The notes under the pieces are model-generated. The model saw nothing but the letters and a program-made list of their open reading frames with translations, ran no database searches and was not told the origin of the DNA. Source: Bacillota bacterium (GTDB taxonomy: Bacteria > Bacillota > Clostridia > Christensenellales > Aristaeellaceae). Taken from it: 64,000 bases of DNA. Below are positions 16,423 through 24,148 of this stretch, piece after piece (within the stretch, counting starts at the first letter, position 1; each line of letters begins with the position of its first letter). Made by a program: the position numbers and the translations under genes. The DNA lies in NCBI GenBank assembly GCA_023413135.1, contig JAEZQK010000037.1, positions 1 through 64,000 of the forward strand, in the 5' to 3' direction.

Positions 16423-18288
16423 ATGGACAAGTCGCTGGATATCCCTATGAGTTTGAAAATGAACCGCAAGTGCTTTGTGGACATTGAAAAGCTGTCCCGG
16501 GGCGAAGAGGCGGACGAAAACCAAATCCTTGAGACTTTGCAGTTTATTAATACCCGCTATGACTGTGCGGATTTCCGCATGATCTGCATCCTGCGCACGC
16601 TGTACGAGTATGCTTCCTTGATCTCCGGCCCTACGCGGAGCGCCATGAAAAAGACGGTGCTTCATTTCAAGTACTGGATGGACGAGCCGGGTGAAGACAG
16701 CATGTGCTACTGGTCGGAAAACCACCAAGTGCTGTTTGCCGCCTGCGAGTATCTGGCCGGTCAGCTTTATCCTAAGGAGGAGTTCCCAAACTGCGGGCTT
16801 ACCGGGGAGGAGCACAGGGAAAAGGCAAGGCGGGTGCTTTTGACCTGGTTCAGGCGGCGCTTTCAGTTCGGGTTCAGCGAATTCCATTCCAACACCTATT
16901 ACGAAGAGGACATTGCTCCCCTTTCCCTGCTCATTGATTTTGCCGGGGAGGAGGATATCCGCCTTCAGGCAGCCATGCTGCTGGACCTTCTTTTGCTGGA
17001 TATGGCGCTGCACAATTTCCAAGGGTATTTTTGTGCCGCCTCCGGCCGCTGTTATGAGGCGCAAAAAAAAGACCCGCAAAAGCAGGACATATTCGATATC
17101 ATGAAGCGGGCCTTTGGCTTTTTCCCTGAAAGGGCGTATGACTATACCCGGCTGTCGGCGGAGTTTGTGCTGAACAAAAGCTACCGCGTGCCCAAGGTCA
17201 TAAAGGTCATCGCCCATGAAAAGGGTCCCTTGGAGATCAGGGATTCCATGGGGCTTGACTTAAAAGAGGTGCGGGAAAAATTCCGGGGCGCGGGGACGGT
17301 TACGGACATGGGCCGCTATCTGTGGGCCATGGAAGCCTTTACCAACCCGGAATCCGTGTACATGACCATGAAAATGTTCAGGTTGTGGAAACTTGGCACC
17401 AATGATTTTTTAAAGGACCTCAAAGTGCTGGATGTGCCCATCCTAAGGCGGCTGGGCGTTTTGCCCGCACTGGTGCGGCTTTTGAACCCCGTTACCCAGG
17501 GCATCGCCATCCAGCGGGCCAATACGTATACGTACAAAACGGAGCATTACATGCTATCCACCGCTCAGCGGCACCATGCCGGGGAGTTTGGTGACCAGCA
17601 GCATATATGGCAGGCAACCTTGCCGGGTGGCGCAACGGTATTCGCCACCCATCCGGGGGCCGCGTTTTTTGAGGACAACGCCCGCAATTTTTCGCCTTCC
17701 TATTGGGTGGGCAACGGCATCCACCCAGATAGCGCCCAGCATAAAAACGTATGCCTGTGCCTGTACCGGCTGGACCAGCGCAAGGGGTTCATGGAAAAGC
17801 AGCGGCAGATGTACACCCACGCCTATTTTCCGCAAAAAAAGTTCGATCAGGTGAGAAGGGTGCATGACCGGCTGTATATCGCCAGGAAGGATGGGGGCTA
17901 TATCGCCTTGTTTTCCCTGCATCCCCTGGAGGAAAAAAGCGATGAGGAGCTGATCCAGCACGGTGTGGAAACCGGCTGGGCTGCTGTGATGGGTGGAGAG
18001 GAATACCATAACCTTGAGGCTTTCGAAAAACGGATGCAATTGTATGAACTTGGAAAAGTAAACATAGAGCTTGCCCTTTTGGATAACGCGGATACGGAGG
18101 ATTATTGGGCGCTTTCACACCGGGGAGAGTTTGATGTAAGCGGCCAGCTGCAGGATACGGACTATCCGCGTCTTGACTGTCCCTTCGGCCATGTGGAGCG
18201 CGATCCGCGGGAATATGTCATCCGCTTTGGGGAAAGCAGCCTGCGGATAAATCTTGCGGCAGGCCTTCGGGAAGGCGACGGCATCTAA
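16423..18288 (+). CDS. Unrecognised 621-residue protein beside GH105
   Basis: I do not recognise a named family. The protein has no signal peptide and is mostly alpha-helical by composition up to about residue 260, with aromatic-rich phrases MCYWSENHQVLFAACEYL (about 88-105) and FGFSEFHSNTYYEEDIAPL. Then comes a middle region with HHAGEFGDQQHIWQATLPGG and VFATHPGAAF, and a beta-rich C-terminus. Alternating helical toroid plus beta-sandwich layouts are typical of polysaccharide lyases and some glycoside hydrolases, and paired Asn-His, Tyr and Glu residues would fit a lyase or hydrolase site. That reading is inference. ATG at 16423 has GGAGG 5 bases upstream; an ATG at 16405 overlaps the transporter stop. 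Its place between a GPH symporter and GH105 implies intracellular oligosaccharide processing. Confidence 0.75.
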   Translation: MDKSLDIPMSLKMNRKCFVDIEKLSRGEEADENQILETLQFINTRYDCADFRMICILRTLYEYASLISGPTRSAMKKTVLHFKYWMDEPGEDSMCYWSENHQVLFAACEYLAGQLYPKEEFPNCGLTGEEHREKARRVLLTWFRRRFQFGFSEFHSNTYYEEDIAPLSLLIDFAGEEDIRLQAAMLLDLLLLDMALHNFQGYFCAASGRCYEAQKKDPQKQDIFDIMKRAFGFFPERAYDYTRLSAEFVLNKSYRVPKVIKVIAHEKGPLEIRDSMGLDLKEVREKFRGAGTVTDMGRYLWAMEAFTNPESVYMTMKMFRLWKLGTNDFLKDLKVLDVPILRRLGVLPALVRLLNPVTQGIAIQRANTYTYKTEHYMLSTAQRHHAGEFGDQQHIWQATLPGGATVFATHPGAAFFEDNARNFSPSYWVGNGIHPDSAQHKNVCLCLYRLDQRKGFMEKQRQMYTHAYFPQKKFDQVRRVHDRLYIARKDGGYIALFSLHPLEEKSDEELIQHGVETGWAAVMGGEEYHNLEAFEKRMQLYELGKVNIELALLDNADTEDYWALSHRGEFDVSGQLQDTDYPRLDCPFGHVERDPREYVIRFGESSLRINLAAGLREGDGI

Positions 18289-18308
18289 ATAAAGGAGGGG
18301 GGACTGTC

Positions 18309-19373
18309 ATGGCATCGTCCGAACTGAACAAGGTCAAGCGGCTGTGCGATCATATGGTGAAGACGCGAGAACCCCAAATGCGCTGGATGTGGGGGGAAGC
18401 GCTGTTCGGTTATGCCCTCTCCGAACTGGATGCGTCCCTGGATGCCGAGGATTACACGCCCTTTTTGACGGGCTTTTGCGATTATTACATGCAGCATCCA
18501 CCCCGGGTGGTATGCGCCGACACATGCGCTCCGGCGCTCATCACCTATGCCATGCAAAAGAAAAATGAGGATTACGCAAGGCTGACGAACAAAGTACTGG
18601 ACTATATCAAAAACGAGCCCAGGCTCATAGGCGACGCGGTGAACCACTTGGGCAAAAATATCGCGGGGAAGTTTTATCCCAAATCCATCTGGGTGGACAG
18701 CCTGATGATGTTCAGCGTCTTTCCCGCACGGTATGGGGCTGAAACGGGGGACTGGGCGCTTATGGATTATGCGGCACGCCAGCCCGCCCTCTACAGCCGC
18801 TACATGCAGGATGAAAAGACCGGCCTGTGGCGGCACAGCTATTGGGTGAAGCGGTTAAGGCCCCATCCCGAGGGCGAAATCTACTGGGGCCGGGGCAATG
18901 GCTGGGTGGTTTGCGCGCTGCCCATGATCCTGGACTTTATCGGCCCGGACCACCCCCGAAAAGAAGAGATCCAAAAAATCTACCAAAGAACGGCGGAGGC
19001 TGTGGTCCGCTGCCAGCGTTCCGACGGAAGCTTTTCCACGGTGCTGTGTAGCAACCTGTACCGGGAGCTTTCCGCCACGGCCTTGATTGCCGCGGGGCTT
19101 TTGCATGGCGTGCGGAGAGGTTATTTGGGCGAAGCCCTTTTGCAACCCGGTTTGAAAGCTTTCCGGGCGGTGATGGACGGCATTCGGGAAACGGGAGAAG
19201 GCGTGTTCCTTAAGGAAATCAGCGCTCCCACCATTCCGCTGCACATCTTCCCGTATCTGGGATACAAGTACACGCCGCTGGGCTCAAACTACCCCTACGG
19301 CGTGGCGGCGGCGGTATTTGCTGCGCTGGAATTCGACGCTCTGGTATCGGCGGGAGCTATCCGGCAATCCTGA
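18309..19373 (+). CDS. GH105 unsaturated uronyl (rhamnogalacturonyl) hydrolase
   Basis: Cytosolic (alpha/alpha)6-barrel enzyme that hydrates and releases the 4,5-unsaturated uronic acid from lyase-made disaccharides (YteR/YesR family). Motifs are WMWGEALFGYAL, the catalytic Asp in IWVDSLMMFSVFPARYG, RHSYW, WGRGNGWVVCALPMIL and SDGSFSTVL with ELSATALIAAGLLHG. 354 residues, normal length; no signal peptide, which agrees with uptake by the symporter. AAAGGAGG precedes ATG. Which lyase product (rhamnogalacturonan, ulvan, glucuronan type) is used cannot be decided from sequence alone. Confidence 0.92.
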   Translation: MASSELNKVKRLCDHMVKTREPQMRWMWGEALFGYALSELDASLDAEDYTPFLTGFCDYYMQHPPRVVCADTCAPALITYAMQKKNEDYARLTNKVLDYIKNEPRLIGDAVNHLGKNIAGKFYPKSIWVDSLMMFSVFPARYGAETGDWALMDYAARQPALYSRYMQDEKTGLWRHSYWVKRLRPHPEGEIYWGRGNGWVVCALPMILDFIGPDHPRKEEIQKIYQRTAEAVVRCQRSDGSFSTVLCSNLYRELSATALIAAGLLHGVRRGYLGEALLQPGLKAFRAVMDGIRETGEGVFLKEISAPTIPLHIFPYLGYKYTPLGSNYPYGVAAAVFAALEFDALVSAGAIRQS

Positions 19374-19409
19374 CCCAAGCGGAATTTAATAAAAAAAGGG
19401 GGCCTTTGC

Positions 19410-19985
19410 TTGAGGATCGCCATCTTCGTGGACGGAGGGAACATGTACCGCACGCAGCGCAAATATTTGGGATGGAACATTGACCTGAAAAGGTTCCTGG
19501 ACTACTTTCGCATGATGGGCGACGTGGTGGACGCTTATTATTACACGGCCATCGACTACAAGGCCGAATCCCAGAACCGCTTTGTACAGATGCTGCCGCT
19601 GATGGGATATACCATCGTGTCCAAGCCCCTGAAGGAAATCCACAACGGCGAGGAGACAAAGAAAAAAGGCAACCTGGATGTGGAGATCGTGCTGGACATG
19701 TTCAACACCATCGACAATTATGACATGGCCGTGCTCTTCAGCGGCGACGGCGATTTCGAGCGCGCGCTGCAGCAGCTAAGGGCCCGCGGCAAGCGGTTCA
19801 TGGTGGTGGCCCACCGCTCCACCGTGGCCAGGGAGATACTGGCCGTGGCAGGTATGCATTATTTGGACATCGCCTCCATAGAAGGCTACGTGAAGCTAAC
19901 CGCACTGCCCAAGGAATTGCAGGCGGATACCAGCCTGAAGGAAGTGATTGACGACATGTCCATTGAAGAGGAGTATCCAATTTAG
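19410..19985 (+). CDS. NYN domain (LabA/DUF88-like) PIN-fold protein
   Basis: PIN-like putative ribonuclease of the NYN/LabA family. The N-terminal IAIFVDGGNMY with the first metal-binding Asp, the GNLDVEIVLDMF segment and AVLFSGDGDFERALQQLRARGKRFMVVA (core LFSGDGDF, about residues 111-118) supply the acidic triad. Start is TTG with a GGGGG site 7 bases upstream. 191 residues. It ends the sugar operon by position, but its RNA-related role is probably unrelated to GH105. Convergent with gapN, 8 bases apart. Confidence 0.85.
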   Translation: MRIAIFVDGGNMYRTQRKYLGWNIDLKRFLDYFRMMGDVVDAYYYTAIDYKAESQNRFVQMLPLMGYTIVSKPLKEIHNGEETKKKGNLDVEIVLDMFNTIDNYDMAVLFSGDGDFERALQQLRARGKRFMVVAHRSTVAREILAVAGMHYLDIASIEGYVKLTALPKELQADTSLKEVIDDMSIEEEYPI

Positions 19986-19993
19986 GGCATGAT

Positions 19994-21454
19994 TCAGGGA
20001 GCCTCCAGGTTGAACACCACGGCCTTGGGCCGTGTCATGGCCTCGATGGAGTACTTTACGCCCTGGGTGCCCATACCGGAGGCCTTCACGCCCAGGAAGG
20101 GGAAATGATCGGGGCCACGCTCCGTTTTGTTGTTAATTTGAACCGTGCCCACCTCCAAGCGGCCGGCGATATGGAAGGCATGGTGGATATTGCTGGTGAA
20201 CACCGAGGATTGCAGCCCGTATTCCGAACGGTTGGCAATATCGATGGCCTCCTCTGTATCCTTCACCCTGAGGATGGGCAGTACCGGGCCGAAGGGCTCC
20301 TCCCAGGCCAGGCGCATGTCAGTGGTCACGTTGTCGATGAGGGTGGGGTAAATCAAATCGCCCTCGCGTTTACCACCGGTAAGCACCTTCGCCCCTTTTG
20401 ATACGGCATCGTCAATGAGGTCCATCACAAAATCGGCGGATTTGGTGTTAATCAAGGGCACGATGACGGCATTTTTGCGGGGATCGCCCACCGGCAGCCT
20501 TTCGATACGTGATAAAAGCTTGGGTATAAGGGAATCGGCAACATCATTTTCCGCCAGGATGCGCTTCACCGCCGTACACCGCTGGCCGGAATAGGAGTAG
20601 GCACCGGAAACGATGTTTTCCGCAGCGAAATCAAGATCGGCGTCATGCAAAACGATGGCGGCATCCTTGCCCCCCAGTTCCAGCAAAAGGGGTACCATGC
20701 CCGAAAGCTTCGAAATATGCCGGCCCACCTCGGTGCTGCCGGTGAAGTTGATGAAGTTGATGCCCGGGTGGGTGACGATGTAATCGCCGATGTCGCTGCC
20801 CCGGCCCGTGACGGTATTGAGGATGCCGTTTGGCAATCCCGCCTCCTGGAATACCTGGGCCAGGTACAAAGCGCTGACGGCCCCTTGGGTGGCGGGCTTC
20901 AAAATGACGGCATTGCCGCCGATGAGCGCGGGTGCCACCTTGGAAACCGACAGGTTGATGGGATAGTTGAACGGGGAAATGGCCAGGACCGTTCCCAGGG
21001 GTACCCTTGTCACATAGGAAATCTTGTTTTTGCTGCCGCCGGGAAAGTTTTCGCCGCTGATGGCTTCGCCCGCCATGCTTTTGCCCACATCCGCCGTGTA
21101 GCGCAAAAAGTCCGCCGTGCGCCTGACCTCGGAAATGGCGGATTTTTCATCCTTGGCGATTTCCATGGTAAGGACATTGGCGATTTCCTGAATGTTTTGC
21201 TCCAGCAGTTCCGCGGCTTTGTAGAACACTTCCGCCCGCTCGTGGATGGGCGTCTGCGCCCAGACATGCAGGTTTTCCTTGGTGTTTTGAATGGCTCTGT
21301 CCACATCCTCCCGCGTCATGGCCGGGACCCTGCCCACCAGTGAGCCGTCCACGGGGGAAATGATTTCAATAAAGACACTGGTGGAGGCTTTTGTCCACTC
21401 GCCGCCCAGCAGATTGCAAAAAGCCTTTCCCTCGCCGCATAGTTTTCGAAACAT
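19994..21454 (-). CDS. gapN: NADP-dependent non-phosphorylating glyceraldehyde-3-phosphate dehydrogenase
   Basis: Aldehyde dehydrogenase superfamily enzyme that oxidises glyceraldehyde 3-phosphate directly to 3-phosphoglycerate while making NADPH. GapN-specific phrases are seen: SPFNYPINLSVSKVAPALIGGN, FTGSTEVGRHIS, the general-base Glu in LLELGGKDAAIVL, the nucleophile in SYSGQRCTAVKR and the C-terminal FPFLGVKASGMGTQGVKYSIEAMTR (core GMGTQGVKYSIEAM). ATG at 21454 follows the GAAAGGCGGG site; a GTG at 21463 overlaps that site. 486 residues, normal. In fermenting anaerobes it supplies NADPH for biosynthesis at the expense of one ATP. Confidence 0.92.
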   Translation of the reverse strand: MFRKLCGEGKAFCNLLGGEWTKASTSVFIEIISPVDGSLVGRVPAMTREDVDRAIQNTKENLHVWAQTPIHERAEVFYKAAELLEQNIQEIANVLTMEIAKDEKSAISEVRRTADFLRYTADVGKSMAGEAISGENFPGGSKNKISYVTRVPLGTVLAISPFNYPINLSVSKVAPALIGGNAVILKPATQGAVSALYLAQVFQEAGLPNGILNTVTGRGSDIGDYIVTHPGINFINFTGSTEVGRHISKLSGMVPLLLELGGKDAAIVLHDADLDFAAENIVSGAYSYSGQRCTAVKRILAENDVADSLIPKLLSRIERLPVGDPRKNAVIVPLINTKSADFVMDLIDDAVSKGAKVLTGGKREGDLIYPTLIDNVTTDMRLAWEEPFGPVLPILRVKDTEEAIDIANRSEYGLQSSVFTSNIHHAFHIAGRLEVGTVQINNKTERGPDHFPFLGVKASGMGTQGVKYSIEAMTRPKAVVFNLEAP

Positions 21455-21474
21455 TGCAAACACCCGCCTTTCTC

Positions 21475-21513
21475 AAACAGCCCGCACCCCAAAAAGATCG
21501 GCACGGGCTGTTT
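21475..21513 (-). promoter_or_regulatory. Inverted repeat in the gapN leader / possible DUF4914 terminator
   Basis: Perfect 10-base arms AAACAGCCCG / CGGGCTGTTT separated by 19 bases, ending directly before the gapN ribosome site. On the minus strand it is followed by only TTTGAG, so it is either a weak terminator for the upstream DUF4914 gene or a control element for gapN. Confidence 0.5.
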
Positions 21514-21567
21514 CATAATATTATACCCAGGTTTTTGCCATTCGAATGGATTTGGCGGGAAGGTTAT

Positions 21568-23433
21568 TTACAGGAGCTTCATGTAATCATCGGCGGTTCC
21601 GCCGTCAAAGAAGCACTCGATGATCTTCCTGCCCTCCTGGCATAAATCATTGGTTTGGAACTGCTTCAGTTCCTGCCCGAAAAAGCCGGTCAGCAGGCCG
21701 GCGCCCGTATCGTAAGCGCTTTCGCCGATCTCCAATTGCAGGTCGGTTTGCAACAGTCCCTTTGGAATGTAGTTGCCGTCGATCTTCAGCGAATCCAGCG
21801 CATACCCCAGCAGCGGGCAGCGGGCGGGGACGAGCTGTTCTGGCCTGAACTTTACGCTGCCGCGCCGGGCCAGATATTCCCTGGTGATCCATTGGGGCAT
21901 AAAACCCACGTGATACGCGCCGATGTATTGGTTGGGGATGAGCTTATAGCGGGTGGAAGGCGTTTTCATGATCTGCTTAAGCAAAAGGTTGGCCTGATCC
22001 ACCATTTTTCCGGTGGCGAAGGGCCAGTACGAGCCTACGCCCTCGCCCGTCATGCCGGCGGTGCCGGTAATGCTGGGGTTGTCATGTCCCCTTGGCGCGA
22101 CCAGGCGCCATAACCAGGCCAGGGCGGGCGGCAGCACATGCAGCATGCCGATGATGCCGTAAGTAGGCGCGTTCTTGGTGCAAGGTGGGGTTCTTACGCC
22201 GAAGCTGCGCACATCCACCTCCACCGGCTCGCTGATGGTGCCCGGCACATGATCGCGGGGGAGGATCACCCGGGGATTGGGACAGGGCTTGCCAGGCTTG
22301 TCCATGGTATGCTCCCAGATGAGGCATGTGGAGCCGGGGACGCCCTTCAAGTTCAGAAAGATGAGCGGCTCCTTGGGGTGAACGCACAGGCGCTCATGCT
22401 GCGGGTCGGTGCCGTATTGGGTGATATGGTTCACCCGAAGGAACCAGCCGGCTTCCGCATCCTTGACCACCAGCCTTTTGCTGTTTTTCTGAAAGGAATC
22501 GTGGCAAAGAGCCATGTCGTCGGTGACGGGCAGAAGCTCGCAGGTTTCCTTGATGTCCAGATACAGCTTTTCGCCGGACAACGTGTTTTTAGCCAGCAGG
22601 ATGCGCCCGTCGGGCTGCAGGTGCATCTGTTCGATCATTTCGCTTTTCCCGCTGCCGCTGGCGCCCTCATGCAGCATGATGAGGCTATTGTCATAGGGCG
22701 TGACGACTTTTACCGTGGAGCCGTGGAGGGTGATCCAGCCTTCCTGTTCGCCGATATGGATCAGCACGCCGTAGATGCCCTTTTTGGCGCTGGGGCCGGG
22801 ATACAGGTTAAAGGAGAAAATCTCATGGAGGCCCGGCAATCGGTGATGCACAACGATTTGCTTTTTGTCAAAATGCGTATGCCTGAAGGGAGGCGCGAGG
22901 TATATCACCGCTTTGGGCGCGAAGTCCGCGGGAAGCTTGGATGCGGGAACAAACCCCTGCAGGTCTAAAAGTCCGCCGGCGAAGAAAGCAGCGTTCTGCG
23001 GGCCTATCAGCAAAGCGGGATATTGCAGGTCTTCGCCCCCCGCCATAAAGGGAAGCAGGATCAGGCGTTGACCGCCAAGCCACTTAAATACGTCCTGGCG
23101 AAGAGGCGCAAAGTCGCTGCCGTATAAGTCTTTGTACCGTGGCTTATCGGTGGGGCCGTCGTCTGCAATGGCCATGCAGTCGGGGTCACGCCTGCGCATA
23201 TACGCATCTGTGTAGTTTACTACCAGGCCGTTTGAGCACTTTGTAACCGTCGCCTCAGTATATTCGCCAAGACCAGGAACGTCGTAGGAGACTTCGAACG
23301 TTCCTTGGTCTTGCCAGCCCAGGGCCATTTTTAAAATTTCGTCCCTGGTTTCGGGAATAAAGACATCCGGTGCGCTTTTGAGCAATTGGATCAATTCCTC
23401 GGATAATGAAAACCTTTCCCATGGCGCCTTCAT
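21568..23433 (-). CDS. DUF4914 family P-loop protein (PEP carboxykinase/HPr kinase-like)
   Basis: A 621-residue cytosolic protein of the DUF4914 family (recognised from length and sequence pattern). A Walker A loop GASGSGKSE lies at about residues 257-265. Its form (GxSGxGKSE) matches HPr kinase and the PEP carboxykinase superfamily, which share a fold. Other conserved-looking pieces are YLAPPFRHTHFD, GLHEIFSFNLYPG, SITGTAGMTGEGVGSYWPFATG and the long C-terminal region with YIGAYHVGFMPQWI. A carboxykinase-like phosphotransfer using PEP/oxaloacetate or a sugar-nucleotide substrate is inferred, not shown. ATG at 23433 has GGAGG 7 bases upstream. Preceded by a terminator-like attenuator at 23453-23504. 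Confidence 0.75.
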   Translation of the reverse strand: MKAPWERFSLSEELIQLLKSAPDVFIPETRDEILKMALGWQDQGTFEVSYDVPGLGEYTEATVTKCSNGLVVNYTDAYMRRRDPDCMAIADDGPTDKPRYKDLYGSDFAPLRQDVFKWLGGQRLILLPFMAGGEDLQYPALLIGPQNAAFFAGGLLDLQGFVPASKLPADFAPKAVIYLAPPFRHTHFDKKQIVVHHRLPGLHEIFSFNLYPGPSAKKGIYGVLIHIGEQEGWITLHGSTVKVVTPYDNSLIMLHEGASGSGKSEMIEQMHLQPDGRILLAKNTLSGEKLYLDIKETCELLPVTDDMALCHDSFQKNSKRLVVKDAEAGWFLRVNHITQYGTDPQHERLCVHPKEPLIFLNLKGVPGSTCLIWEHTMDKPGKPCPNPRVILPRDHVPGTISEPVEVDVRSFGVRTPPCTKNAPTYGIIGMLHVLPPALAWLWRLVAPRGHDNPSITGTAGMTGEGVGSYWPFATGKMVDQANLLLKQIMKTPSTRYKLIPNQYIGAYHVGFMPQWITREYLARRGSVKFRPEQLVPARCPLLGYALDSLKIDGNYIPKGLLQTDLQLEIGESAYDTGAGLLTGFFGQELKQFQTNDLCQEGRKIIECFFDGGTADDYMKLL

Positions 23434-23452
23434 CAAAATACCTCCAAAATGG

Positions 23453-23504
23453 AAAAATAAAAAACCAATGCCTAACAGCTCCCTAGAGAGCGATCAGGTA
23501 TTGG
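23453..23504 (-). terminator. Terminator-type hairpin in the DUF4914 leader
   Basis: On the minus strand CCAATACC pairs with GGCATTGG around an inner GCTC / GAGC stem, followed by TTTTTTATTTTT. The T-run ends only 8 bases before the DUF4914 ribosome site, so no promoter fits between them. The hairpin must be read through (attenuator), or it must end the upstream DUF2294 transcript while DUF4914 uses an upstream start. Confidence 0.75.
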
Positions 23505-23510
23505 CTTACC

Positions 23511-23546
23511 GCAAGACTGGTTATGAAAACCCTTCGGCGAGTCTGC
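23511..23546 (-). promoter_or_regulatory. Nested stem-loop upstream of the attenuator hairpin
   Basis: On the minus strand GCAGACT and AGTCTTGC enclose an inner GGTT...AACC hairpin, followed by GGTAAGCC that runs into the terminator's left arm. It resembles a small aptamer or antiterminator arrangement. I could not match it to a riboswitch class that I know. Confidence 0.45.
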
Positions 23547-23553
23547 CTTTTTG

Positions 23554-23910
23554 TTACAAGCGTTCTTCCAAATTGCTGCCCAAAGTGATCAAAACGATCT
23601 TTTCGCCGCTCTTTGTGCTTACATCGGAATGAATGCTTACGATGTCCGTTTGGATGATGGGGTTCATCATGGTTTCGATCTCGGCCTTCGCGCCCTCAAA
23701 AAGCATGGTTCTCAGCTTCTTGATCTGCTCGACCCCCTGGGGCGTCTCCGCCAGCTTCCTTTCGGAAGGGCTCAAAAACCCCACCATTCTGACAATGATC
23801 ATATCCTGAAGGATATACGTTTTGATTTGCCGGGGCCCCCGGCCCATGAATTCGATTTCAAACCGGCTGAACGCCTCGCTGATTTTGGCCTCCATCTGGC
23901 CCTTGCTCAT
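23554..23910 (-). CDS. DUF2294 / MpsC-like protein
   Basis: Small cytosolic protein of the DUF2294 family, also called MpsC after the third subunit of a bicarbonate-concentrating system in staphylococci. Typical pieces are AFSRFEIEFMGRGPRQIKTYILQDMIIVRMVG (core GRGPRQIKTYI), LSPSERKLAETPQG, and the C-terminal IVSIHSDVSTKSGEKIVLITL. In many anaerobes it occurs alone, without the membrane subunits, and has no known role there. ATG at 23910 follows AAAGGGGCGG. 118 residues, normal length. Confidence 0.75.
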   Translation of the reverse strand: MSKGQMEAKISEAFSRFEIEFMGRGPRQIKTYILQDMIIVRMVGFLSPSERKLAETPQGVEQIKKLRTMLFEGAKAEIETMMNPIIQTDIVSIHSDVSTKSGEKIVLITLGSNLEERL

Positions 23911-23931
23911 TTGCCGCCCCTTTATCATCCA

Positions 23932-23979
23932 AAATACTTCCCCAGTATTTATTCTATCAGAAGTATACCCATGTGTCAA
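23932..23979 (-). promoter_or_regulatory. Promoter and operator-like repeat of DUF2294
   Basis: TTGACA (23974-23979) and TAGAAT (23951-23956) with a 17-base spacer on the minus strand. Directly downstream lies a perfect 7-base inverted repeat AAATACT / AGTATTT (23932-23950), placed where a repressor would block the promoter. Confidence 0.75.
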
Positions 23980-24043
23980 TGAGCGAATACGCGTCTGCTT
24001 GGGATTTGCATTCCATTCCGCTATGTTCCGCGAGCCGTCTTTC

Positions 24044-24073
24044 TTGACGGCTTAACTTTTTGTTTGATATACT
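24044..24073 (+). promoter_or_regulatory. Promoter of ferredoxin-type aldo/keto reductase
   Basis: TTGACG and TATACT with an 18-base spacer, 75 bases before the start codon. Confidence 0.6.
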
Positions 24074-24102
24074 TTCACAAGCTGGGTTGATAGAAAGATA
24101 AG

Positions 24103-24120
24103 TGCATACAATGGTATGCA
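24103..24120 (+). promoter_or_regulatory. Palindromic operator candidate
   Basis: TGCATACAATGGTATGCA is a perfect 7-4-7 palindrome located 30 bases after the -10 hexamer and just before the ribosome site of the reductase gene. It suits a dimeric repressor. Confidence 0.55.
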
Positions 24121-24148
24121 TAGAATGAAACAGGAGGAGAGAACGAAT

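Noticed and set aside
23511..23546. Known riboswitch (c-di-GMP, ydaO, M-box, SAM, fluoride, THF types considered)
   Set aside because: None of the conserved core sequences of these classes could be found, so it is reported only as an orphan structured leader.
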